Assembly: GCA_947095985.1 (NCBI GenBank)
Contig: CAMUPZ010000028.1
Coordinates: 1-8,059 of the forward strand
DNA: 8,059 nucleotides
Reading direction: 5' to 3'
Origin: an uncultured Candidatus Saccharibacteria bacterium
Lineage (GTDB): Bacteria; Patescibacteriota; Saccharimonadia; Saccharimonadales; Saccharimonadaceae
The stretch's first letter is position 1, and each line of letters starts with the position of its first letter. Under the pieces are notes generated by a model. That model was given only the letters and a program-made list of their open reading frames with translations, made no database searches and had not been told where the DNA came from. The position numbers and the translations under genes were made by a program. Positions 1 to 6,841 of the stretch are shown in pieces.

Positions 1-236
1 CCCGCGAACTCTACGCCGCCAAACTCCAGGCCGAAGCCGAGAAAAATATCGCTGATTTCGGCGATGGCGTCAAAATCCTCAACGGCCGCTTTGGCCCATA
101 TATCACCGACGGCAGTAAAAACGCCAAAATCCCCAAGGACACCGACCCAAAAACCATCACGCACGAAAAGGCACTGGAATTGTTAAGTAAAACAGCCGCA
201 AAACCAACCCGTAAGCGAACAGCTAAGAAAAAATAG
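1..236 (+). CDS. topA: DNA topoisomerase I, C-terminal end (partial)
   Basis: This is the last 77 codons of a gene that begins upstream of the window; the frame starts at base 3 and stops at TAG 234-236. The fragment contains the glycine-rich repeat found at the C-terminus of many bacterial type IA topoisomerases: NGRFGPYITDG at residues 27-37, then KNAKIPKDTDP and a HEKALELL helix. It ends in a lysine/arginine/alanine-rich basic tail (about residues 63-77), as is common in this enzyme. The full enzyme relaxes negative supercoils by passing one DNA strand through a break held by an active-site tyrosine. The catalytic Toprim and tyrosine regions are not in the window, so the call rests on the C-terminal repeat alone. 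No convincing terminator follows; a weak AT-rich hairpin lies at 252-270. Confidence 0.85.
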   Translation, partial: RELYAAKLQAEAEKNIADFGDGVKILNGRFGPYITDGSKNAKIPKDTDPKTITHEKALELLSKTAAKPTRKRTAKKK

Positions 237-251
237 CGATATTTTCTATAC

Positions 252-270
252 TATCCAACAATTTTGGATA
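252..270. repeat. AT-rich inverted repeat downstream of topA
   Basis: TATCCAA (252-258) is followed by a 5-nt loop and its exact reverse complement TTGGATA (264-270). It sits 15 nt after the topA stop and could form a weak 7-bp hairpin at the 3' end of that mRNA. No run of T follows on either strand, so it is not a convincing intrinsic terminator. It may be an mRNA-end stabiliser or a chance match. Confidence 0.35.
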
Positions 271-292
271 ATAAAAACTCTCACATCATCTA

Positions 293-322
293 TTGCAAAA
301 ATAGTAAAATACATGCTATAAT
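293..322 (+). promoter_or_regulatory. Upstream promoter P1 with extended -10
   Basis: TGCTATAAT (314-322) is a perfect extended -10 (TGn plus TATAAT). A partial -35, TTGCAA (293-298, 4 of 6 matches), lies 18 nt upstream. The -10 lies inside an 11-bp inverted repeat (313-343), so access by RNA polymerase could be controlled. It would transcribe the sigma-region-4 gene at 439 with a leader of about 110 nt. Confidence 0.5.
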
Positions 323-343
323 TTATATGAACAATTATAGCAT
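313..343. repeat. 11-bp perfect inverted repeat (operator-like)
   Basis: ATGCTATAATT (313-323) and AATTATAGCAT (333-343) are exact reverse complements separated by 9 nt. Each arm carries a TGCTATAAT -10-like element, the left on the plus strand and the right on the minus strand, so the two face each other. The repeat overlaps the P1 -10 and ends 8 nt before the P2 -35, which is where an operator would sit. No T-run follows, so a terminator role on the plus strand is unlikely. Confidence 0.55.
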
Positions 344-350
344 TTACCTA

Positions 351-379
351 TTGACATTTATCAAATGCAATTGTATAAT
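351..379 (+). promoter_or_regulatory. Consensus sigma-70 promoter P2
   Basis: TTGACA (351-356) and TATAAT (374-379) are separated by exactly 17 nt, a perfect match to the housekeeping promoter consensus. Transcription should begin near 386, giving a leader of about 52 nt before the ATG at 439. The leader ends with the purine-rich stretch AGAGAGGA (418-425), whose GAGG core lies 14 nt before the start codon, longer than usual. Confidence 0.85.
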
Positions 380-438
380 TAAAAACATATTTTAATCAAT
401 GTAACCTGTGGTGAGGCAGAGAGGATTTTCCTAATAGC

Positions 439-1491
439 ATGAACGAGACAGTAAAAACCGAAAGAATCGACAACTTAAATTCTGCCATTGATACTATTAT
501 TTCCAAAATACCGCAAGAGCGCGAAAGGGAAATTATCTCTCGACGATTCGGCTTGTCTGACCGGAAGGAAACGTTAGAAATGATTGGTGATATGTTCGGC
601 ATCACCCGCGAGCGAGTCCGTCAGCTGGAAAAGTCTATCCTAACACGACTTAGGGTTGCTGTTAGCGAAGGAACACTACCGTCAGTTACTGCCATAGAAA
701 AGGAAATAACCTCGAGCCTATCAGAAATGGGTCGAGTAGCCCGTATACAAGATTTAGCGTCACACTTTCTAGGTAAGGAAGCCTCGTCAATTGACCGCTC
801 ACGTGTGGCGTTTATCGGAGAGTTGGCGGAAAATATCACCATCATCACAGAAAATGACGACTACTATCAGGCGGCAGCCATTGACACTCTGGGCAACGAA
901 AAGCAAGTTAAAGTAAGAGTTGAAGAAGTTGTCAAGACAATTAAAAAACACGGCGAGCCAATCACTGCGGAAGATTTACATAAAAAATTAGACTACGAGC
1001 ATCCGTCAAATATTGCAGCATTGGCTACTGTTAGTAAAAAATTAGCTAATCTACACAATCAATGGGGGCTGGCTAAATGGCCATCCGTTAACCCAAAGAA
1101 CATCCGCGATAAAATCTATGTCGTTCTTGACACCAACGGCTCACCAATGCACTTTTCTGACATTGCCAAAGGTATTCGGGATAGCGAGTTTAACCGACGA
1201 AGCGTTACTACTCAGGCGATTCACAATGAACTTATTAAAGATAGTCGATTTGTGCTGATTGGGCGTGGCATTTATGCGCTGGCCAGCTGGGGATATAGTC
1301 GCGGTACCGTCTCTGATATTATTACCGACATCTTGAAAAACTCTGAGTCTCCATTGCACCGTGATGAAATTGTTCGTCAAGTCCTTGATAAGCGGCAGGT
1401 TAAAGAAACCACTATTCTACTCAACCTTCAATCAAAACCGCAGTTCAAGCGTGTCGCGAAAGCTACTTACGTTTTTGACGAAGCCGCTTAA
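439..1491 (+). CDS. Sigma-70 region 4-like protein with winged-helix/HARE-like domains
   Basis: A 350-aa, probably cytoplasmic DNA-binding regulator. Residues about 15-75 match sigma-70 region 4: an REREIISRRFGL helix followed by the helix-turn-helix ending GITRERVRQLEKSIL, the part that reads -35 boxes and contacts the beta flap of RNA polymerase. No region 2 (-10 recognition) is present, so it is unlikely to act as an ordinary sigma factor. The rest appears to hold several winged-helix units: about 85-145, about 158-215, a HARE-HTH-like unit at about 219-285 (KIYVVLDTNGSPMHFSDIAK, then GRGIYALASWGY), and a last one at about 288-347. HARE-HTH-type domains also occur in the RNA polymerase delta subunit. 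The ATG at 439 is the only good start, because an in-frame TGA at 412-414 closes the frame upstream. The gene lies downstream of the P1/P2 promoters and 44 nt before the ATPase gene, probably co-transcribed with it. A role as a polymerase-associated regulator is inference; sigma-4 homology is solid, the exact wing boundaries are not. Confidence 0.75.
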   Translation: MNETVKTERIDNLNSAIDTIISKIPQEREREIISRRFGLSDRKETLEMIGDMFGITRERVRQLEKSILTRLRVAVSEGTLPSVTAIEKEITSSLSEMGRVARIQDLASHFLGKEASSIDRSRVAFIGELAENITIITENDDYYQAAAIDTLGNEKQVKVRVEEVVKTIKKHGEPITAEDLHKKLDYEHPSNIAALATVSKKLANLHNQWGLAKWPSVNPKNIRDKIYVVLDTNGSPMHFSDIAKGIRDSEFNRRSVTTQAIHNELIKDSRFVLIGRGIYALASWGYSRGTVSDIITDILKNSESPLHRDEIVRQVLDKRQVKETTILLNLQSKPQFKRVAKATYVFDEAA

Positions 1492-1535
1492 GCTAAGTTG
1501 CAAACTTACTTCAGAGGTGAGATAATTTACATATC

Positions 1536-4175
1536 ATGCAGATTATTTCTTGGATTATTGGCACGTTATTACAATGGTATGTTTGGATGCCAATTGTAGC
1601 AGTTCTGGTATTTTTGACGTGGCGAAATTATCGAAGAATCGAAGAATTTACCCCCGTTGAGAGCGTACTATTAGTTTTGGAAATCCCACGGACCAATGAC
1701 AAGCAAGAGCTAGCCGCCGAGCAACTGTTTGCCTCACTCCACGGCATCTTAAGGGATAATAAAGAGTTGCGCTTATCTGGTGGACAGCAGGAGCATATTA
1801 GTTTTGAGATTGCCTCGGTTAATGGTCAAATTCGCTTCTATGTTTGGGTGCCAAAAACTCTGCAAAGCTTCGTTGAAGGTCAAATTTACTCGCAATATCC
1901 AACCGTCCAAATTCATCAAGCCAACGAAGATTATACCGAGCACGAGCGTGATCACGAGGTTGCGTATTCAACCGAACTAACTTTAACTACGGATGAATTT
2001 TTACCAATTCGCACCTTTCAGAATTTTGAAGTTGACCCGCTAGCTGGTGTTACCGGCACCCTTGCCAAATTAGAAACTACCGGAGAAGAGCTATGGATTC
2101 AGGTGCTAGCTAGACCGATTCCTGACGACTGGCAACATGCTGCCGACAGATATATAAATAACATAAAAAGCGGACGCGGATTATCACTGCCCGGGCTCGG
2201 CGGCAGTATGCAGTGGATAGTCGGGATACTTGGCGCACTCTGGCAACCACCAGAGCAGGGAGCCGGTCAGTCGACAGCTGTTGAGTTGTCAGACCGCGAT
2301 AAAACTCGCATTTCTGAAGCGGAAAAAAAGGCTACAAAGCTTGGCTATGAGGTAAAGATACGACTGGTTTACATGGGCGAAAGTAACACCAACGCAAAGC
2401 TGCGCATGCAAGCTCTGGTCGGTACATTTAAGCAATTCAACTCAACCAACCTCAACGGCTTTCGCGCAGTCAAGGGTGCATTCGGTAAAGAATTCTTGGA
2501 GAAATATCGTAAGCGAGCATTTTATGGCGATGGCTTTATCTTAAACATTGAAGAACTAGCTTCTGTCTTTCACCTACCACACACCAACGTTGAGACACCG
2601 AATATTGTCTGGGCTAGTGCCAAAACCGCTGAACCACCGTCCAAACTACCAGTCTTAACCGGCAACGACGCCAATGACGACCAAATCTCTGCCTTTGGAG
2701 TCACTAACTTCCGCGGCATTAGTCATCAATTTGGTATGCTACGCTACGACCGCTCACGTCACGTTTACATTATCGGACAAACTGGCGCCGGAAAAAGCGG
2801 CCTGCTGGAATTATTCGCCCTCAGTGATATATTCCATAATCAAGGCTACGCCATCATTGACCCACACGGTGATTTCGCTATCAATAACATGAAGTTCATA
2901 CCGGGCTCACGGCTAAATGACGTCATCTATTTCAATCCAGCCGACACCGCTTACCCCTTAGGGTTTAATCCGCTAGAGGTCACTAATCCCAACCAAAAAA
3001 CCAATATTTCATCAGAAGTGATTGGCGTCCTGAAGCGTATGTTTGGCGATTCGTGGGGGCCGCGACTGGAATACATTTTACGGTACACTATTCTGGCGCT
3101 ACTTGACCGACCAGAAACCACTATGCTTGACATTACTCGCATGCTAACAGATAAGGAATTTCGCAAAGAGACGCTGGGCTACTGTCGCGACACCGTGGTC
3201 CTACAATTCTGGAATGTTGAGTTTGCCAGCTGGAACGATAAATTTGTCGCTGAAGCAATCGCACCGGTGCTAAATAAAGTCGGCGCCTTTACCGCCAACC
3301 CAATCATCCGCAACATCATTGGCCAGCCTAAATCTACCTTCAATATTCGTCAAATCATGGACGAAGGCAAAATCCTCATCGTTAATTTATCGAAGGGCTT
3401 AATTGGCGAAGATAACGCCGCTATTCTGGGATCCTTCTTAGTCACAAAAATTCAGCTAGCTGCCATGTCGCGCTCAGATATTCCTGACGTTCGCGATCGT
3501 CGTCCGTTCTATCTCTATGTTGATGAGTTCCAGAATTTCGCCACTGATTCATTTGCCACCATCTTATCCGAAGCTCGCAAATACGGTCTTAATCTGACTG
3601 TCGCCAATCAGTATATTTCCCAAATGAGCGAAACCGTTCGTGACGCCGTTTTTGGTAATGTTGGCACCATGATTTCTTTCCGCGTTTCTGCCGATGACGC
3701 ACCGATCCTAGCTAAACAGTTTGAGCCGAACTTCGAATCAATTGACCTACTACAGATGCATAATCGTAATTTTGTTATCAATATGGTGATCGGTGGCGAA
3801 AAAACTCCCGCATTTTCAGCGCGCAGCCTGGAGCTTCCGCCATCCCAAGCGGACAATACGCCACATATCATCGAACATTCAAGGCGTATGTATTCGAAGA
3901 GCAGGGAGGATGTTGAGAGAGAAATTAGCGACATTATCATGCCCAACAGAAATCAGAAAAAGCAGACCGCCCCAAAGCCGAATCCGCAAACCAATAGTCA
4001 GCCAAATAAATCACAGCCTTCTACAGATAGCGGGGAGGTTGTCCTGCAAATTCGTGGCAATAGTGAATTAGATAAGCCTAAGTCATCGTCAGAAGTTGTA
4101 GCCGCACCTGAATCAACCGCGACCACCGCGCCAAAAAGACGACGCCGACGACGAAAAAAGAGTGCCACTCAATAA
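1536..4175 (+). CDS. Membrane-anchored type IV secretion-type ATPase (VirD4/TraG-like)
   Basis: An 879-aa protein of the FtsK/HerA-VirD4 ATPase group. One hydrophobic segment at about residues 4-29 anchors the N-terminus. Residues about 40-380 form a mixed alpha/beta region without recognisable motifs. The ATPase core follows: Walker A GQTGAGKS at 414-421, DPHGD at 442-446 (typical of conjugative coupling proteins), Walker B YLYVDE ending in D663-E664, and VANQYISQ with Q692 as the likely sensor. The tail from about residue 800 is Pro/Gln/Ser-rich and disordered-looking and ends in a run of Arg and Lys at 867-875. Family knowledge suggests an inner-membrane hexameric motor that moves DNA or protein. 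No relaxase, VirB4 or pilus gene is in the window, so the substrate is unknown. The start is the ATG at 1536 with SD-like GAGGTGA (1514-1520), an unusually long 15 nt away; the in-frame TGA at 1518-1520 rules out an earlier start. Confidence 0.85.
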   Translation: MQIISWIIGTLLQWYVWMPIVAVLVFLTWRNYRRIEEFTPVESVLLVLEIPRTNDKQELAAEQLFASLHGILRDNKELRLSGGQQEHISFEIASVNGQIRFYVWVPKTLQSFVEGQIYSQYPTVQIHQANEDYTEHERDHEVAYSTELTLTTDEFLPIRTFQNFEVDPLAGVTGTLAKLETTGEELWIQVLARPIPDDWQHAADRYINNIKSGRGLSLPGLGGSMQWIVGILGALWQPPEQGAGQSTAVELSDRDKTRISEAEKKATKLGYEVKIRLVYMGESNTNAKLRMQALVGTFKQFNSTNLNGFRAVKGAFGKEFLEKYRKRAFYGDGFILNIEELASVFHLPHTNVETPNIVWASAKTAEPPSKLPVLTGNDANDDQISAFGVTNFRGISHQFGMLRYDRSRHVYIIGQTGAGKSGLLELFALSDIFHNQGYAIIDPHGDFAINNMKFIPGSRLNDVIYFNPADTAYPLGFNPLEVTNPNQKTNISSEVIGVLKRMFGDSWGPRLEYILRYTILALLDRPETTMLDITRMLTDKEFRKETLGYCRDTVVLQFWNVEFASWNDKFVAEAIAPVLNKVGAFTANPIIRNIIGQPKSTFNIRQIMDEGKILIVNLSKGLIGEDNAAILGSFLVTKIQLAAMSRSDIPDVRDRRPFYLYVDEFQNFATDSFATILSEARKYGLNLTVANQYISQMSETVRDAVFGNVGTMISFRVSADDAPILAKQFEPNFESIDLLQMHNRNFVINMVIGGEKTPAFSARSLELPPSQADNTPHIIEHSRRMYSKSREDVEREISDIIMPNRNQKKQTAPKPNPQTNSQPNKSQPSTDSGEVVLQIRGNSELDKPKSSSEVVAAPESTATTAPKRRRRRRKKSATQ

Positions 4176-4186
4176 ATCATTGAACT

Positions 4187-5716
4187 CTAGTTATAATAAC
4201 GCCACTGGCGCATATCAGCATTATAAACATCAGTTATCCGCGGAGAAATCAGCGTAGAGACGGGACCCGACGGAACTGAAACCGCATTATTTTTAGTCAA
4301 AAAAGTAAGTAGCTTCTGATTCTGATAACGCAATCCTTTTGGCAAAGGCTGACTCATCACAGCATCAGCATTTGGCGCCGATAATACAAAACCCCACTCG
4401 CCAAATGACGGCACATTCACCGAGAACGCCACTATGTGTCGCCCCGGATGAGCGGATTTCATGGTATTTGCCACCATATAAAAAGCCTGCGGAGAAAAGA
4501 ACGAAGAAGTTGCTTGCGTTACCATTACGCCATACTCTGTTAAAATATTGCCGACCTGACGGTACAGCTGCTCGGAATAGAGCTTAGCTAGCCGTTCATT
4601 CGAAGGGTCAACCAAATCAATCAACACAACATCATATTTATCCTGCGTCGAAAAAGCAAATTGAAAAGCATCTTGATTAACAATATCAACGCGAGAATCA
4701 TGAAGTGACCGCTGATTAATGTCAGTTAGTAGGTGATTAGTCTTTGCTAAATTAGTCATTGACTCGTCAATATCAACCAGAGTAATACGCTCAACACTCG
4801 GATATTTCAACACATCACGCGTTAACAAACCATCACCACCGCCCATAATCAGCACTTTCTTTGGACTGACAACCGAGGACAGGGCGGAGGCAGACAGGGT
4901 TTCATGGTAGCGCGCCTCATCCAGACTAGAAAATTGTAGATTATGGTTTAAAAATAGCCTGGTATCTTTCTTATACCTGGTTAATACAATCTTCTGATAT
5001 GGCGTTTGTTGCTGAAACATTACCGGATCTTTATAGGTCCGCTTATCAATTGCGTTTTCAATCTCTGTCGCATAAACAAACAGTCCAGACAGAACTATCG
5101 TTGCTACAATGCTAACTATCAGCACAACCCTAGAAGCTTTCATCTGCCTTAAAATCAATACGGCCACAGCGATATTCAACGCCGCTACCAGATAAGCACT
5201 GCGCATCAAACCGAGGTGAGGCAACATAATCAGAGGAAATAATAAGGACGCCACTAACGCACCAAAATAATCAAGCGCCAGAATCTTACTAAATAGCCTA
5301 ACTGATGATTTGCGACCAAATTTCTGAAACATCTTCACTAGAAGTGGAATTTCCAGACCAATACAAATGCCTATCGCTAGGCTGATAATTGCAAAAATAA
5401 CCCAGTGCAGTCGCGTAAAAACAAATCCCGTATACATCAAAAGTACCGAATTACCACCAATTAGCCCTAGGACAATCTCGTTGGTTGCAAAACTGGTCGC
5501 TGGATGTATTTTAATGTAATTAACCAGCAGCGAACCAATGCCCATTCCAAATAAGGTTACGCCGGTCGCCAAACTAAAGCTTAAGATTGAATCTCCGACC
5601 AAGTAAGATGCGGCCGCGCCTAAGATCAATTCATATATAATGCCGCCAATCGCCACTAATATCGCCGCCGCAAATAAAGCCACCTGTTCACGTTTATGTA
5701 TTTCAAATCGCGGCAC
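4187..5716 (-). CDS. speE: Membrane-bound spermidine synthase-like aminopropyltransferase
   Basis: A 509-aa protein with about seven N-terminal transmembrane helices (roughly residues 12-32, 43-67, 81-100, 104-128, 145-165, 172-190, 196-214) followed by a cytoplasmic spermidine-synthase fold. The membrane half carries YELILGAAASYLVGDS and LEIPLL, familiar from the membrane-bound branch of the family. The catalytic half shows YQ at 240-241, YHE at 270-272, the SAM-fold loop GGGDG at 292-296, acidic D315/D317, D349, and LIDLVDP with the expected catalytic D367 and D370. The reaction in the family transfers an aminopropyl group from decarboxylated SAM to a polyamine, usually putrescine. The start is GTG at 5716; AGGA seven nt upstream overlaps the stop of the preceding gene, and no alternative start is close. 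It is the last gene of a speD operon, which supports the substrate. The exact acceptor amine is unknown, since membrane-bound homologues are less well characterised than soluble SpeE. Confidence 0.88.
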   Translation of the reverse strand: MPRFEIHKREQVALFAAAILVAIGGIIYELILGAAASYLVGDSILSFSLATGVTLFGMGIGSLLVNYIKIHPATSFATNEIVLGLIGGNSVLLMYTGFVFTRLHWVIFAIISLAIGICIGLEIPLLVKMFQKFGRKSSVRLFSKILALDYFGALVASLLFPLIMLPHLGLMRSAYLVAALNIAVAVLILRQMKASRVVLIVSIVATIVLSGLFVYATEIENAIDKRTYKDPVMFQQQTPYQKIVLTRYKKDTRLFLNHNLQFSSLDEARYHETLSASALSSVVSPKKVLIMGGGDGLLTRDVLKYPSVERITLVDIDESMTNLAKTNHLLTDINQRSLHDSRVDIVNQDAFQFAFSTQDKYDVVLIDLVDPSNERLAKLYSEQLYRQVGNILTEYGVMVTQATSSFFSPQAFYMVANTMKSAHPGRHIVAFSVNVPSFGEWGFVLSAPNADAVMSQPLPKGLRYQNQKLLTFLTKNNAVSVPSGPVSTLISPRITDVYNADMRQWRYYN

Positions 5717-5725
5717 TAGAATATC

Positions 5726-6403
5726 CTACTTTCCAAATCCGCCACTACTGCCGCCATAAACACCACGCGCTCCGCCACTATGCCCATCGCTGGAGCTATT
5801 ATCCAAAAATGTAAATATAATAGCAGCGGCAATAAACACTATAAATATGATCATCCACCAATTAATCGGCGTAATTTTCCTACCGAATATTCGCTTCTGT
5901 TCTTTAGCGTCTAGCTTCACTTTACGATAAGCATCATACTCACGATTATTATACTTCTCAATAGTAATTAGCTGGCGCCCCTTCGGCGCTTTACTGTCCC
6001 GCAGCGTAGCGTAGGCCATCATTTCTTTTGGAAAAACTTGATAAGTGTTTTTACCTTTAATATTCACGATTTCGCCCACACCAACTTCATCAACAACTAC
6101 AATATGATCCGTTCCGTCCTGCTCGGAAAGAGTAAAAGATTGGCCTTTTTCTAGCTGCTGCGGATCAATTGACCTAGTAAACCGAATTGGCTCATATAAA
6201 GACACGACCTCGTCACTGTGGTCATACTCAACCCAAGTATCATAATCGGCTAGGCCAGTAATCTCCCATTCTTCCCAGTAGTAAAAGCGTTTATCTTTCT
6301 CGCTCCACTCACGAAACAGCAAGCAGCCAACCACTCGCAGATTTGTATTCTTTCCAGTCAAAATCTGGTTAATCTTCAGGCGCGCCTTAGTACGTTTCAT
6401 CAT
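5726..6403 (-). CDS. DUF4178-like membrane protein of the polyamine operon
   Basis: A 225-aa protein between speD and speE. A soluble beta-rich part (about residues 1-178) contains YYWEEWEI at 41-48, then DYDTWVEY and EPIRF, resembling DUF4178, which often sits beside speD, membrane speE and DUF350 genes. One transmembrane helix lies at about 182-200, followed by a short Gly/Ser-rich tail (204-225) with GGARGVYGGSSGGFGK. There is no signal peptide, so the soluble domain probably faces the cytoplasm. The start ATG shares one base with the speD stop (TAATG), with AGGT about nine nt before it, indicating translational coupling; a second ATG follows at once. The function is unknown. The neighbourhood suggests help with polyamine handling at the membrane, but nothing in the sequence shows catalysis. 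The DUF4178 assignment is from pattern memory and is less sure than the gene itself. Confidence 0.7.
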   Translation of the reverse strand: MMKRTKARLKINQILTGKNTNLRVVGCLLFREWSEKDKRFYYWEEWEITGLADYDTWVEYDHSDEVVSLYEPIRFTRSIDPQQLEKGQSFTLSEQDGTDHIVVVDEVGVGEIVNIKGKNTYQVFPKEMMAYATLRDSKAPKGRQLITIEKYNNREYDAYRKVKLDAKEQKRIFGRKITPINWWMIIFIVFIAAAIIFTFLDNSSSDGHSGGARGVYGGSSGGFGK

Positions 6404-6750
6404 TATAAATCTACCTTTTTCATAGTTATGTCTTCAGCCGCTAGTTCCTGACCGACTAATTCTTGTATTTGTTGAATAGTGACATCATTCAAGGGTTTAC
6501 AAGTAGTCATTGATATATAGGCGGTACCATTTTCCGGCCATGTGTGAACTGCGATATGTGATTCAGACAAAAGCAGGGCAGAGCTAACTCCCTGCGGCGA
6601 GAACTGATGAGTTACCGACTCTAAGGGGTGCAAGCCAGCCCCCTTAGCAATGTCGTGCATTAGTTTCTGCAGCCCATCTGCATCATCAAGCAGGGCGGAG
6701 TTAGATCCGCTCACCTTAATGGCGATAGCTTGTATCCCAGATGTATTCAT
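6403..6750 (-). CDS. speD: S-adenosylmethionine decarboxylase proenzyme
   Basis: A 115-aa protein of the short prokaryotic (class 1B) SAM decarboxylase type, typical in length. The self-cleavage site is LSESHIAVHTWPE: cleavage between E63 and S64 would turn Ser64 into the pyruvoyl cofactor. H69 and C84 (in ISMTTC) match the processing histidine and catalytic cysteine of the Thermotoga and Bacillus enzymes. It makes decarboxylated SAM, the aminopropyl donor for the SpeE-like protein two genes downstream. It is the first gene of a three-gene minus-strand operon and overlaps the next gene by one base (TAATG). There is no Shine-Dalgarno sequence before its ATG. Instead an extended -10 element ends 7 nt before the A of the ATG, so the mRNA is probably leaderless. 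No speA, speC or other putrescine-forming gene is visible in the window. Confidence 0.95.
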   Translation of the reverse strand: MNTSGIQAIAIKVSGSNSALLDDADGLQKLMHDIAKGAGLHPLESVTHQFSPQGVSSALLLSESHIAVHTWPENGTAYISMTTCKPLNDVTIQQIQELVGQELAAEDITMKKVDL

Positions 6751-6757
6751 ATTAGTA

Positions 6758-6766
6758 ATTATAGCA
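6758..6766 (-). promoter_or_regulatory. speD operon promoter, extended -10, leaderless
   Basis: Read on the minus strand, TGCTATAAT is a perfect extended -10. Seven bases (TACTAAT preceded by T of the repeat, positions 6757-6751) separate it from the speD ATG, so transcription should start at or next to the A of the start codon. No good -35 is found at the usual distance, as is common for extended -10 promoters. The same 10-mer TGCTATAATT occurs in the P1 region. Confidence 0.7.
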
Positions 6767-6816
6767 CTATTTAACCAGACACTTGCGCAATCATAATAAG
6801 TGCGCTAAACTACGAT

Positions 6817-6841
6817 TACAATCCCTTAAGTAAGGATTGTA
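6817..6841. repeat. 8-bp inverted repeat in the speD/tracrRNA intergenic region
   Basis: TACAATCC (6817-6824) and GGATTGTA (6834-6841) are exact reverse complements around a 9-nt spacer that contains CTTAAG. It lies between the divergent speD promoter and the tracrRNA candidate and overlaps TACAAT (6817-6822), a possible plus-strand -10. It could be an operator or a hairpin at the 5' end of a long tracrRNA. No T-run follows, so it is not a terminator. Confidence 0.45.

Noticed and set aside
252..270. topA intrinsic terminator
   Set aside because: The hairpin is AT-rich with a 7-bp stem and has no following T-run; kept only as an inverted repeat.
327..395. A 22-codon frame starting ATG just after the P1 -10
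   Set aside because: Its ATG lies only 4 nt after TATAAT, too close for a transcript beginning at or before it. It has no ribosome binding site and runs through the P2 promoter, so it is probably chance.
3608..3946. Minus-strand 112-codon frame inside the ATPase gene
   Set aside because: It overlaps the conserved ATPase region, matches no recognisable family and is a shadow of the real gene.
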